Positions 45,601-57,200 of a DNA stretch of 64,000 bases are shown one piece after another. Origin of the DNA: Lonicera japonica (lineage: Eukaryota > Streptophyta > Magnoliopsida > Dipsacales > Caprifoliaceae); the NCBI GenBank assembly GCA_021464415.1, contig JAKCWG010000264.1, positions 124,001 to 188,000 of the forward strand, written 5' to 3'. Under the pieces are notes generated by a model. The model ran no database searches and was not told where the DNA came from. It worked only from the letters and a program-made list of their open reading frames with translations. The position numbers and the translations under genes were made by a program. Each line of letters begins with the position of its first letter. The first letter of the stretch is position 1.

Positions 45601-45868
45601 AGGCCACAAAACTTGATAAATAAACAGCAAACCAACACAAACAAACTTGAAATACTTAATTGAAAAACAACAAGCTGGCAAAAACTAAACTTGATGCTTC
45701 AGCGTGGTGAGTTTACAAAGTATGATTGACAACAGCCAATTCCGTCAGCTTATGCTATCTCATAAAGAAGATAAAAAGGGTTCAAAGAAGCAGCATATCA
45801 GAAAATTAATGTAGTCAAACCCAAAGAGCCATTGATTTTCATATTTGAGTCCTTAAGTAAACATATAT
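42637..45868. other. Gene-free stretch
   Basis: AT-rich, with a TA microsatellite near 43209, a 16-bp tandem array at 44571, and CCCGAACC-type words around 44430-44930 that suggest decayed hAT DNA. The 116-codon minus-strand frame at 45004-45354 has no recognisable domain and unremarkable composition, so I do not call it. Confidence 0.4.
44571..44618. repeat. Three 16-bp tandem repeats
   Basis: TAATTATATTGTATTA three times without mismatch. Confidence 0.95.
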
Positions 45869-46056
45869 GAACCCAACGGGTTGCTACAACGGTAAGGGTG
45901 AACTTGGGATTGTGTGGGTAGGCGCACGGTCTCAAGTCTGATTACCCACTGCGTGAAACCTTTCTCAGGCCAATGGGGGCGTCTCCCAGTCTAGCAACCC
46001 CCTCATCGGATTAATGGGGGTGGGCCCCGATACCCATGGTTATCAAAAAAAAAAGC
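45869..46056 (+). mobile_element. tRNA-derived SINE
   Basis: 188 bp ending in an A-rich tail and flanked by AAACATATAT (45859-45868, 46057-46066). The head has an A-box-like GGTTGCTACAACGG and a B-box-like GGTCTCAAGTC. The body is GC-richer than its surroundings. Moves by LINE machinery. Confidence 0.82.
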
Positions 46057-46129
46057 AAACATATATTTATGTGCATGCAAAGTAGCCAGATAGTGGGTAC
46101 TTTGCACCTTAGGCTATGGTGAGTAACTT

Positions 46130-47149
46130 CAGGGACGGATCTAGAAATTTTTCTTGCAGGGATCAACGTCTAAAAGGGTAAATACTTTCTGTACAAAAAT
46201 AAACCCATAACAATGAAACGATAATTAACAAACCAATGAAACAAGAAATATACAAGAATCTTCAGTAATTAACAAACAAAAAAATCCAAGATATAATCTA
46301 ACTAAAGCATATACAATCTAATTATATAAAAAAAATAACCTTAATTTATTCAAATTAACTAACTAAAATAAAAACACAACAAAATAACTAATCAACTAAT
46401 CCAGAGAATATCAAACATATAAGAATATTTATTAAATAAGCATTAAAAATCCTCACAATTCACAAAAAAAAAATAAAAAAATAAGCATCAAAAATCGAAT
46501 TGGTTCTCCACTTCTCCTGCCGGCTGCCTCATTCATTTATTTTGGTTGTTTGAATAAGTTAGGGACTTTATTGATTATTCACAGAACTCAGTCATTCTCC
46601 CAAAGTCCCATCGTCATTCTCTTTTACTAATTACTACAATTTCTCATCAAGATTCAAGACATCAACTAAATAGAAAGTATAGAGGAAGTATAAAGAATAT
46701 ACAAAAAGTGAGAGAGCTTCAGGTCTATCATCTATGTACCTTAATTTTTGGCTGAATTGATTCTGTCCCTGACCGTGTGAGACTGAGACGAAGGAAGAAG
46801 ATGAGTGTGAGACGACAGAACGGAACTACAGAAGTAGATGAGAATCGCCCCTTTTTTTTAAGGGTTTGGCAATAGAAAATCGAGAACCAAACTGATTTAT
46901 TGCCCCTTTTATTTAAAAAAAAAAAAAACCATTAGTTGAACGACGTCGTTTTGACGTGAAGAGGAGAAAAAAAAATTCGCCCAGAGCAGCACTGCGCGCA
47001 AGCAGCAACCAAGCATGTCCAGCCTCAGTGCTTCTTTGGGGACTTTTATCAAACACTTTGCAGGGGTCAATTTTCTCCTCTTTAATGGCAGATTTCAGAG
47101 GTTGCAGGGGTCACTTGACCACCTTTGCTCCTCTGTAGATCCGTCCCTG
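46130..47149. mobile_element. hAT-type non-autonomous element, 1.0 kb
   Basis: Ends CAGGGACGGATCTA on both sides, flanked by the perfect 8-bp duplication AGTAACTT (46122-46129, 47150-47157), as expected for hAT. The interior is mostly AT-rich, with a GC-richer right part. No transposase recognised; short frames at 46956-47203 have no motif. Confidence 0.9.
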
Positions 47150-47157
47150 AGTAACTT

Positions 47158-49228
47158 TATATATTACCATATCCTTGCTATATTCGACTCGAAAGATACT
47201 TAAAATATTGTTATACTGAAAATATCAAATGATGATGTGTATGATCTTTCCTTAATTGAGACACCAGTGGTGCTAACACGTGGGTAAAACTTGCCCCTGA
47301 AAACTGATTTGCAAGAGAAAGATGTCCACAAGCTCATATACCACTCACAGAGTCACAGATCTTCTATTTCTTCCATGTGGGACATATTCACCGTGATTCC
47401 GTGACACAAAGATGAGAAAGTGGTCCATTCTTAGTTTTTCTAAGAGAAGAAAGAAAGTGGCATTGGATACATACAAGTAACAGAAACATTATGCTTGAGA
47501 GATATATATATAGGGGTAGCATATAGATAAAGCCACTAGTTTCCAAAAAATTAGTAAACAATTATCCAGAAGTCTTTTCCGTCAAAATAAGATAAATGCC
47601 CACAACAAACATAAATATAATGAACAAGGTGAGGAGAAAACATCACGAAAAACATTAGTTCCTAATTTCGAGTGTTCACTTGAATGGCACAAATGACTCC
47701 CGTATAAGTTACGCCTTGATACCGGTTTGTTATAACAGGACTTTTTAGCCGCAGTATGAAATTGACAAGAATGAAGCAATCCTAGAAAAAGCACAATCAC
47801 AAGGCACAACATATACGTGGATAGGTCAGGTCGACTTTACTCCATGGGCAAAAACAGTGGCTTCATGTATCATCCCGCTCCCAAGAATTCATTACCACTA
47901 TCATCCCTTCAACTCCTTTTATTGGTGTTGATAGACCTCCTTCTGGTCCTACTTGGTTTCCCACTACCTTTAGGATTCTAAGCCAAGGAAGACTAAACAA
48001 GCTAAAACTACAAGGGTTAAGAACAAAATGAGGTGGTCGATATGTGCAAGATTTTAAAATTTCAAATCCTGATTTGTTTCAGTCTGACAGCCGAAACTTT
48101 CCATTTCCGAGGGAACGACAACGGAATTGCGGAAAATTCAAGTTTATATGTTCCTATCAATTAATAGAACAACACAGATTGAAAAGGTACAATGGTCACA
48201 GTGTCAAAAAACATGTAAGAAACTTTTGCCCTGAAGGAGGCGGAATTCAAGTGTTGAAAACATTAAAATAAAAAAATGCCTCTCAAAAATCATTGATTCC
48301 TCTTCAAAATATCAGCAAATGAAAAGACTTACAAGGGAAATTGTACAAAGAGAACTTGGATTAATACTCATTTAACCTCAGTTATCAATTCAACATGTAA
48401 GTTGAGTCAATTATCTTCTTTCCATGTTGTATTTCTCTAAACATGTCGTTACAGTAAATGTCGAAAGCTAAGAACATTCAAGTGTAAAGCTCATGTACTC
48501 AAATTGTGCAACATAAAAAATGGCAATAAATCCTAAAACAAACTACTTCCTTGCTTCGAGTTTTTCTACTTTTGGAAAATCTTAAATTGATAAACTCACA
48601 AAGTCTCGTAAATTCATGTCAAGAGTTTGAATAGCAGAACATCATTTCCTTACCAAAGTTCAAAACTTTATAGGAGAACTTATCAATCTCACAAAAACAG
48701 ATCCAGGCGAGCACCAAATATGCAAAAAAAAAAAAGGCTGAAACTCACTAATATGAATTATCTACTTATACTATGAACGCAACAGGGGTTGTGACGGTTA
48801 TAAAGCTAAGTCATATTTTTCTTTCACATTTTACTCTCGTCATGTTTTCCCAATCTGACTGTTACAAAGTTGTCAATTTTTTATTTTTTTTTAATTTTAC
48901 CCTTGTCAATTTAATTTCTCAAAAACTCCATTTTACGCTTGCCGGTTTATTTTTCTCAAAAACTTTGTATTACAACACAATGCCATAGGATTTGAACCCA
49001 AATCCATGTTGCTAACAAGGGTAAAATTGCTCTTAACCGCTAAATCACGTATGATCTCCTTAAATCACATGTATCCAAATCAAAAGAATTATCTACTGTA
49101 ATCTTTTTTGTTATTACTCTAGATCTTCTAGAGTGGAGTTGTATATTTACGGTCCCTAAGTAGATTATTTTTAGCCGTGCATACATTGACTCGGGCTAAG
49201 CTCAAAAAAAGACTATTTCGAAAACGAG
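47158..49228. other. No gene recognised
   Basis: Several short open frames without motifs. 49170-49228 is probably plastid DNA continuing beyond the atpI stop. Confidence 0.35.
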
Positions 49229-49402
49229 TCAATGATGACCCTCCATGGATTCACCTATATAAGCCGCGGCTAAAGTTGCAAAAATAAGAGCTTGAATACC
49301 ACTTGTAAATAATCCAAGGAACATGACAGGTATAGGAACCACTGAAGGTACTAAAGAAACAAGAACAACAACTACCAATTCATCAGCTAATATATTTCCA
49401 AA
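49229..49402 (-). pseudogene. atpI: Plastid-derived atpI fragment (NUPT)
   Basis: 58 codons of the C-terminal end of the chloroplast ATP synthase CF0 subunit a (IV) are uninterrupted, from [20 protein letters not shown] to [13 protein letters not shown] and the stop. In chloroplasts this subunit forms the proton path beside the c-ring. Here only the last quarter is present, so it is a nuclear insertion of plastid DNA, not a gene. The frame is intact and reads like the plastid protein, so transfer was fairly recent. Sequence after the stop (to about 49170) also looks plastid. Confidence 0.88.
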
Positions 49403-49807
49403 ACTAACCTAATCCCTTTTTGCTAAGAGCCTAAGACCAACATAGAAATATGCCACTGACGTGAGTGGATAAAGCTAGTAGTATTTATATCATTCATGGG
49501 TTCGGCCAACTAAACTGCCCTTAATGCACAAATGAAAGCCCTCACAACGCTTGAGACCTGCAACTAATCCCGCTTATGGTAGTAGATTGACTGCTTGATA
49601 TGAACCTAGGGCTGCAACCAAGGGTAGGGCTTGGGAATGCTACTCTAGCTCTAGTTCCCCTTACTAAATCAAAGGTTAAATACACATCGTAAATGCGTCC
49701 ATCAAAAATTAATATAAAACACGAGTACATCTCACGAGTTACATACAAGTTATGAAATAAAGCTGAAACTTAAACAACTAGCACATACCTAGCTTTTCAC
49801 CCAAATG

Positions 49808-50914
49808 TCACAAATCAACAGCCAAACAATGCACAATTGCAGACCCCTTAGGAACTTCAAGAATCACACCACACCAAACAATTTCCCCCCTCAATCCCCC
49901 ATGTTCACCCTCCTTCGAAACCTCAATCTCCGCACACATAATCTCCACCACTTTCCCACCCCCACTCCTCTCCCACACCACACACAACCTCCCCCCAACA
50001 TTCACCATCGTCGCACCGCACAAGAACTTTGGCAAACCCTTCTCCACCCCTCCCAACTCCTTCCAAGCATCCCCCTCAAAATCATACCCTCTAATCTTAC
50101 CCAAATAGTCATAGCAATACAACACCCCCTCCACCACCGCCCCCCGCCCCCTCCACCCCAAATCCAGCCTCTTCGCCACCCCGCCCCACTTCTCTCCCAC
50201 GGCATCATAAACAACCCCACCCCTATCCGCCATTGCGTAAATCTTCCCATCCATAACTGCACTCGCGTGCATCCACTTATCCCTAACATCAATTAAGCTC
50301 GGCAATGCACTCCACGATCCATCAACTGGATCGAAAACCTCAGCCCAGTTCATCGATCTCGCCCAATTGTCAATCAAACACCCACCCATCACATAAATCT
50401 TCCCATTCACAACACCAGCAGCCGCAAATTCCCTCCCCACTCTCATTCTCGGCCCAGTTTCCCACCTATTGCATCGGCAATCATAAACCCAGACATTATT
50501 CGAAGGAATTTCATTAACAGAACCTCCAATTACATAAATTTTGTGACCCACAACCGCAAATGCTGACCCAATTGGTTGGCACGGGATGGGAGGGAGGAGA
50601 GAGATAATTGGATTAGGGTTTGTAGGGTTTTGATTGAGTGTGTACCAGGTGAAGGAGGAGTTGATGCGGATGTTGAGGTAGAGGGAGGGTTGGGTGCAGT
50701 GGAGGAGGGATCGGGTGTGGAAGAGGTGTGGGGAGCGTATGGTGGACCTCCATGATCTGGAGACGAGAGTGAGGGTGGGGTGGTGGAATTTGGGGACCCT
50801 GGCGATGATTTGGAGTGCGACGTCGTATGGGAGGTCTGGGATCAGCTGTGGCGGTGGTTGGGTGCTGGATTGTGGTGGTGGTGGTGGTGGTGGGTCGGAG
50901 GTTTCGCCGGACAT
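49808..50914 (-). CDS. F-box/kelch-repeat protein, SKIP6-like
   Basis: Single-exon gene of 368 residues, complete from ATG to stop. Residues 8-22 are Pro-rich. About 24-68 form the F-box (LIPDLPYDVALQIIARVP ... SRSWRSTIRSP), which binds SKP1/ASK in an SCF ubiquitin ligase. About 114-240 contain kelch motifs (KIYVIGGS, NNVWVYDC, KIYVMGGC, AEVFDPVDGSW, KIYAMADRGG), with weaker repeats to the end. The kelch propeller should recognise the substrate. The length and layout fit plant F-box/kelch proteins of the SKIP6 group; the exact orthologue cannot be fixed here. The coding region is much GC-richer than its flanks. The start is the only ATG upstream of the F-box in frame. Substrate unknown. The only clearly intact host gene in the window. 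Confidence 0.93.
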   Translation of the reverse strand: MSGETSDPPPPPPPQSSTQPPPQLIPDLPYDVALQIIARVPKFHHPTLTLVSRSWRSTIRSPHLFHTRSLLHCTQPSLYLNIRINSSFTWYTLNQNPTNPNPIISLLPPIPCQPIGSAFAVVGHKIYVIGGSVNEIPSNNVWVYDCRCNRWETGPRMRVGREFAAAGVVNGKIYVMGGCLIDNWARSMNWAEVFDPVDGSWSALPSLIDVRDKWMHASAVMDGKIYAMADRGGVVYDAVGEKWGGVAKRLDLGWRGRGAVVEGVLYCYDYLGKIRGYDFEGDAWKELGGVEKGLPKFLCGATMVNVGGRLCVVWERSGGGKVVEIMCAEIEVSKEGEHGGLRGEIVWCGVILEVPKGSAIVHCLAVDL

Positions 50915-50987
50915 CGAACGCCGGAGAATGTATATGACACGACGGGGGTAGTGTGATGAATTTAGGGGGTTGGGTTTTTGTGTTCAA

Positions 50988-52710
50988 AAGTGGGGTTCAC
51001 CTACCTAGATCATCACTATATTTTGTTGATCCACAAAATTGTTGGGTTATTCTTCTCGGTGTTAAAAATTATTATAAAATGATATTTTTATTTTAAGGCG
51101 ATAATCTTCTGTTAAATAGTTAGAAATCCATCACTTATAATCGGTATTTGGATCTTCTCCCTTATCTCAAAACCCAGCCACAAATTTATTTATTTTTTAT
51201 TTTAGTAAGACTTACAAAATGAGTATATCAAGATTCTTAATTAAGATAATTTATTAGCATAAAAGATTAATAAATCTGCGTTTGGCATGTTAGATAATGA
51301 CGCAAGATAGGATAGGATAAATGTCAAATAAGATAAGAGTCGTAATTAGTTAGATAAAAATTATGTATAATAGAATATGAAAGGAATTAGTCAAATACGT
51401 ATCAAGCAAGATCGAACAAGACAAAAACTAGTCGGATAAATATTTACTAACATTTGCATTTGATGGAGCCCCAAATTACAAGTCCGAATATTACATGAAA
51501 CAAGTAGCTTTTGTTTAAAAATACATGCCATTTTAATTGTTGTCCACAAATTTTATTTTATTTTTATTTTTTACTAATGTGATTCTCCTATTTATAAATA
51601 AGTTTCATAAAAAATTCTTCCATGAAAATATATTACATACAATATTTACGAACTAGACATTAATTATAATTTCAAATTTTAATGTAATTTATTTTTTTTA
51701 TAAAATTAGGGTTTCATATAAATATTTTCATTTAATATAAAAAAAATACCATATTATATGAGAAATGAATTGTATTAGTTGAGTTGAAAATTTTCATTAA
51801 TCAATTTGATTATCTAAAGGGTGCAAAGAAGAAGATCAAAATAAATTAATTAACAATTTATTTTTATATTCATTTTGCTATTCGGCAACCATGGGATAAA
51901 ATAGTATCACTATATGGGTGGTATAGTTTTATCCGGTTCTAATGGAATAAAAAAATAATTAATTATGAGTGCAATCATATCCCGTGTTGCACCAAACGTA
52001 GAATAAAATAAAGTTGGAAAGTATTTTTCTTATCTATAAATTTTACCACATATTCTTACTGGATGCATTAAATAAGTTGTACCCTTGTTATATTTTGTAA
52101 AGGTAATAAAGATATCATATCTATCCTTATACCAAACACAAGATAAAATTTGTATATCTTATCCCTTCTAACAATAAATACCGAATATGATTAATTAATA
52201 AAATCATGTGCGCCCCTATTGAACAAAGTTAATTACTTTGAAAAACTTCCATTGACCTATGGGTCATTTTAGAGAGAACCCTATATTAATAATAGGATAT
52301 TTAAAAAAAGGGTAATTATTGCCAAAACAAAATAAAGTAACTATTTTGTGTGAAGGTCAAAATGCCCTCTATTTTCTCCCCTTTCATCTTCTTCCCTTCA
52401 ACCAACCCAAACTTGAATTACGACCGGTAAATCCATCGATGATCACCATATCTTTCTAAAACTCCCTCCCAAGAAATTAACCATAAAATCCCATCTGACC
52501 ATCTAGGTCAGAACATAAATAAGAATTTTTCTATCACTACAAACTTTTTCCCACAACAATTTTTCTCTTTACAATTTTGGTCTCATTGCATACCTTCTCT
52601 CTTTACACTTTTTCTCTCTACAATTTTTATAGTTAACTCCTAATTTTAAATAGCTTTTGTATTCCATCGGTATATAATATACTTAGATGAAAATGCTCAA
52701 CTCAAGAACC
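50988..52710. other. Gene-free flank upstream of the F-box gene
   Basis: Just above the gene is probable promoter DNA without a convincing TATA box. The stretch 51280-52200 repeats GATAAG/ATCTTATC words with GTTTGG at both sides, which suggests a decayed MITE. Confidence 0.4.
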
Positions 52711-53060
52711 TCAGTTCTTCTCCATTGCTCTTTTGTTTCAATTTCTTTTAATCGGGTCTTTAAGCACTAAATAGATGAATTTTCACATGAAACTTGGTAG
52801 AGATAATCTCTATATGAAATAAGTAGATAGTCTCTATAAAATTTCACTAAAAGATTTAATTTAAAAGTGAGTGAAATGTTCATCTAAAATTTCAATTGAC
52901 GAAAATGAACATATGTATGAAATTACTATTACGCCCATTTCCGACTTAAATAGATGGATGAAATTTTCTGGAGACTCATATAGGATCGTCCTCACTAAGT
53001 TTCGTAAAATAAATTCATCTGTTTAACTTTCAAATTGAATTTCATTGAGAGAACCGAACA
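52711..53060. repeat. Decayed foldback element
   Basis: Diverged inverted repeats: AAATAGATGAATTTTCACATG on the left pairs with the complement of the right part (GAAACTTAGTGAGG). Composition and the 'GATGAAATTT' phrase suggest an old relative of the foldback MITEs at 8080 and 41358. No target duplication found. Confidence 0.5.
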
Positions 53061-53069
53061 ATAATAAGG

Positions 53070-54248
53070 AGGTGCCAACCCTAACCTCTTTGTCCGTCTA
53101 TGTATATCTTTATCTTTATCTCTAAATTTTAACTCACTCGGCCACTTCTAGTTTTAATTCCAATTTTCAAAAGACCTTTTAGTTAACTCTAGAAACCTAA
53201 TCTAACAAAAGGTGTTTACTGTACATAGTGGCGGATTCAAGAATTTATCCAAGTGGGAGAAAAATAAAAAACACACAAAAACATATTTAAAACTATAAAA
53301 TTTCAATGTAAATATTATAGCATTAATAGTTATACTTCATACAACTCAAAGTCTCAAATACCCACCGTAAAGTATATTTCTTGATTAATTGCATTAATAT
53401 TATGCAACTAATTAAGAAATATACTTAATATTAAAAAGTATATCTAATTGTTGGAAAAAAAAATGGGTATGAAAACATTTCGAGCCGTTTTAAGAGTAAT
53501 TTTGAATATGACCTTACTTTCGGTTGTGAAAGGTGATTATGAATTCATGTTCTCCTTTATGAGTACATTGAAATTGTATAGTTGTTTGCTCAAAATGGTT
53601 AAAGGGTGAATGATAAATTGTTACGAAAGTGAGTTACATAAGATGGAAAAATATAATGGAAGAATTGGAAAAAGAAAGTCCCACATGGGAATTTGGTTGA
53701 AAAAATAATGGGTTTATAAGGGATCACTTCCTATAAGCTTGTTAAGCAATAAAAAAAAAGGCTATCTTTCACACCCGCATAGGGTTGGTGCAAATCACAG
53801 ATCAATGAACCAGGTCACTCATGTGCGCTTACACTTACGGACACAAATGTCGATCCGATAAGGCCCGGCCGCGCGAGGCTTTATTTTGCACTCAAAGAGG
53901 TTTCACGATTTTTAATTGATTTTGTTGCCTCACTAATTAACCACAACATTTTGAAAACCATATATTGTTGATCTCCTCTTTCATTATACACACTTAGATA
54001 GCCTAAAGTTTCAAGTTCTACACATAGGTCCCTATATATATATTTTTTTCTAAAAGATACCCCATAAGTAGTAAAAATAATTCTAAATACAAAGAAAGGG
54101 ATTGCCCTCCTTGGCCCTACCTTCATCTGCCCTTGGTTCTACACAAATATGTGTATTATAATGTTATATATGCATTATTTTTTTCTCTTCAAAAATTGTT
54201 AAAATAGTTGTACATGAATAAACATTTACATATAGACTATTATATACA
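53070..54248. other. Repeat debris, no gene
   Basis: AGTGGCGGATTCAAGAATTT at 53227 looks like a TE end. At 53670-53880, AGTCCCACATGGGAA, GGTTTATAAGG and a GC-richer tail resemble a decayed LTR or TRIM. Confidence 0.4.
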
Positions 54249-57200
54249 GTCCATATCTCTTACGCACCAGTGCCCCGCAGAAATTGAGACAAAATTAAAC
54301 GTTAACGTTAAGTTGGTTTCAATCAAACCATTACTCTATTTCCCTTACATACAAGAAACCCAGCTCCATAGCCCTTTATCTTTGAAATCTGATAAGCTTC
54401 ATATCCATTTCTCTCTAAAATTCGACGGGAAGAATCTCACTCTCTCTAAATTTTGACCATAATCCATCTCCCTCTCTCTCTAAAATCTGACGAGGAACAA
54501 TCTCCCTCTCTCTCTAAAATTTGACTATTACTTTCTCCAAAATCCGACCATTGCTCTCTATAGAATTCAATCGAGCTCCATCATCAAGCTGCGTGGGTTC
54601 TTCTTCCATCATCAAGCTCGGCATCATCATAAGTGAAATTGTAAGTGGGTATCTCTTCTCCTCTCTCTTGTAAAGTCTAAATTTATGTTGACTTTATTCC
54701 TTCGACAAAAACACTTTTGCTTGTAAGTTGTTTGAGTTATTCGAGAAAAAATCTAAATAACTACAAGTAAGCTAAGTTACCAAAGCGATGCATTGAAGAT
54801 TAATTCAAGATAGATTGGGTGAGCATTGGCATTTGAATTTAATTTCCTAGGTGATTGTTTTCATAAAAGCTTCCAATGAATTGATTTCCAGGTTTTGGAC
54901 GGGACCAGTAGTAAAGCTTTACTGGACCAGTACACAAAGCTTTACTTAATTGGTCCAGCGATAATGGGCGGACCGATACACTTTGTGTCACTTGACCGGT
55001 CCGACTATAAATTCTGGGCTGAATATTTTTATCATAAAATTTTCTTTTTAAAGGTACTTTCCTCATCCAAAAAGATTTATTTCTCTAGCTTTTTTCTATA
55101 AATAAAACTCATTACCTTGAGTCAAGAATACATCTTTTACACACTTTTAATGTATGTTTTTAGAGAGTTTTTTTTATACTTTAAAAAGAGATTAAAATAT
55201 CAAAACATAAAACCACCTTAGGGCCTTTTATTCATGCCAAAGCAAGTGTTCTTTTTTGAAGAACAAATCAGATCCCAAAGTGCGTGTGATTTGCAAATGG
55301 AGTTGAAGAACGGTGCGATACCGTGGCGAGTGATTCGTTGTGAACATGTTCATGCGATTCGGATAAGATGACTATACGCATAGAAGTAGAGACTTTTGCA
55401 GGCGGCTTGTGCGATTCAAGTTTTGTAAGTCTGTGTAATTTGTGATTAATCGAGTCTGTAAACCTCTATGCATATAGTGGATTATTGAGGTTAGCCATGC
55501 ACTGCAGAGATACCTCATTAATTCTAGAGTTTGTTTATCTGTTTAATTGCTTTATTAATTACTTCGTACTAGAAAAGATTAAACAGGTTTTTTAGAATTA
55601 AAATATTTAGACTTTTAGGGTTTACTTTTTAATTCGATTAAAATTGGTTTTTAAGAATCCAACCGCCGAATAACAAATCTAGAGTTAATTAGTTAATTCA
55701 CTTCCATACGCCCTAGTCTTTTCATCTCTGTCTTCTTGTATTTTCGAAATATAGGGCTTGCAATTTGGGAGTTTGAAACCTTGATTCGAACTATTATTGT
55801 TCTTGTCATGCTTATTGGTTAATTATAGTTAGTAGATTTTATTATTAGTTGTTATTGTTGTTGAGTTAGTTTGAGATTTTCTATGCATGATTTACGAAAT
55901 TAATTTATCATCCTCATAATGACCCATCAATGACTACGGCATTCCCTATTATTCCTCCAAATACATTTCATAGGTATTATAGTTTGCATATATTATTAAA
56001 GTTTTTTAATTATGTATATCTAGAGCATCTCTTAATAAGACTTCATTTTTTTTGAATTCATTTTATAGTTATTATAATTTGCATATTTTAATAAAATTTT
56101 TAAAGAAAATTAATGCAGTCAAGTATAGTATTTACAATAATGAGTTCTCCAATTGCATTTGAGAATCATAAACTCCTAAAGAATTTGACTTATAATGGGA
56201 AAGTCTTATTAAGAAAAGTAGGTTAGGGGGAAACAAGTGGTTGGAAAACATATATGAAATTCGTTCAAGATGGATTTCTGCATATGTTAATTACGTTTTC
56301 TCACCAAATATGTCAATTAGCCAACGAGAAGAAAGTGGTCATGCATTTTTCAAGAAATTTGTTTCCAAAGACAATTCATTGGTGAATTTTATAATACAGT
56401 TTGGAAAAGGACTTTTACGCCAACATCATGAGCAGTTGATTGTCGATCGTAAAGATATAATTGAAAAGCCAAAAATTATAATAAATCAAGACTTGTTGGT
56501 ACAAATAGCTAATATTTACACAAATAAAATATATTACAAGTTTGAGAGTGAAATGTGTAAATGCTTTAACTATAGGATCCAGTTTTCTAAGGAAAACTGA
56601 AATCACCGTATTTATCAGATTTAAAGAAAGAAAGTCCAATCAAGTAAAGTCCATGAACATATTTATGTCAAGGATTTTGATTTTTTTTATTGTGATTGTA
56701 AAAATTTTAAAAGCACTGGAATTCCATGTAGGCACATCCTACCATATTTGATAAGATTTGATGATGTTGAGCTCTTACTAGATAAATACATTTTGAAGAG
56801 GTGGATCAAGTCTGCAAAATCGGTGACAGTAGTGGATGATAACAGCATGGATATAGCAGATGACAAATCTTATGTCATAATGCGTAGTCAATTTATCCAA
56901 TCGTCTTTGGATTTAATTGATAAGGCCCTAGTATGTGAAAAAACAAGAAAGATATTTACCGATGGATTATATAGCTTTAATGAGCAGATTGACCAATTTG
57001 TTAGTAGCCGCGTAGGTGTAAATGCGTCTTGCAAGAAAAGTAACCCAACTGGTAGTAATCCAATAGGTCAAAATCCAATTGGTAGTAATCCAATACCAAA
57101 AGCTACTAGTGCGCATGCTTCTTATAATTTAAAAATAGTTATAATGAACCAAATCTAGCGCGAGTAAAGGGGTGTGAAAAAAAAGGCTCAAATGAGGAAA

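Noticed and set aside
49229..49402. Functional ATP synthase subunit gene
   Set aside because: Only the last 57 residues are present, outside a plastid context.
50002..50292. Alternative frames over the F-box/kelch gene, both strands
   Set aside because: They overlap a complete, domain-supported coding sequence and have biased composition from its GC-rich codons.
56226..57158. Host FAR1-related regulator gene
   Set aside because: Only C-terminal pieces with frame breaks, enclosed by matching TIRs.
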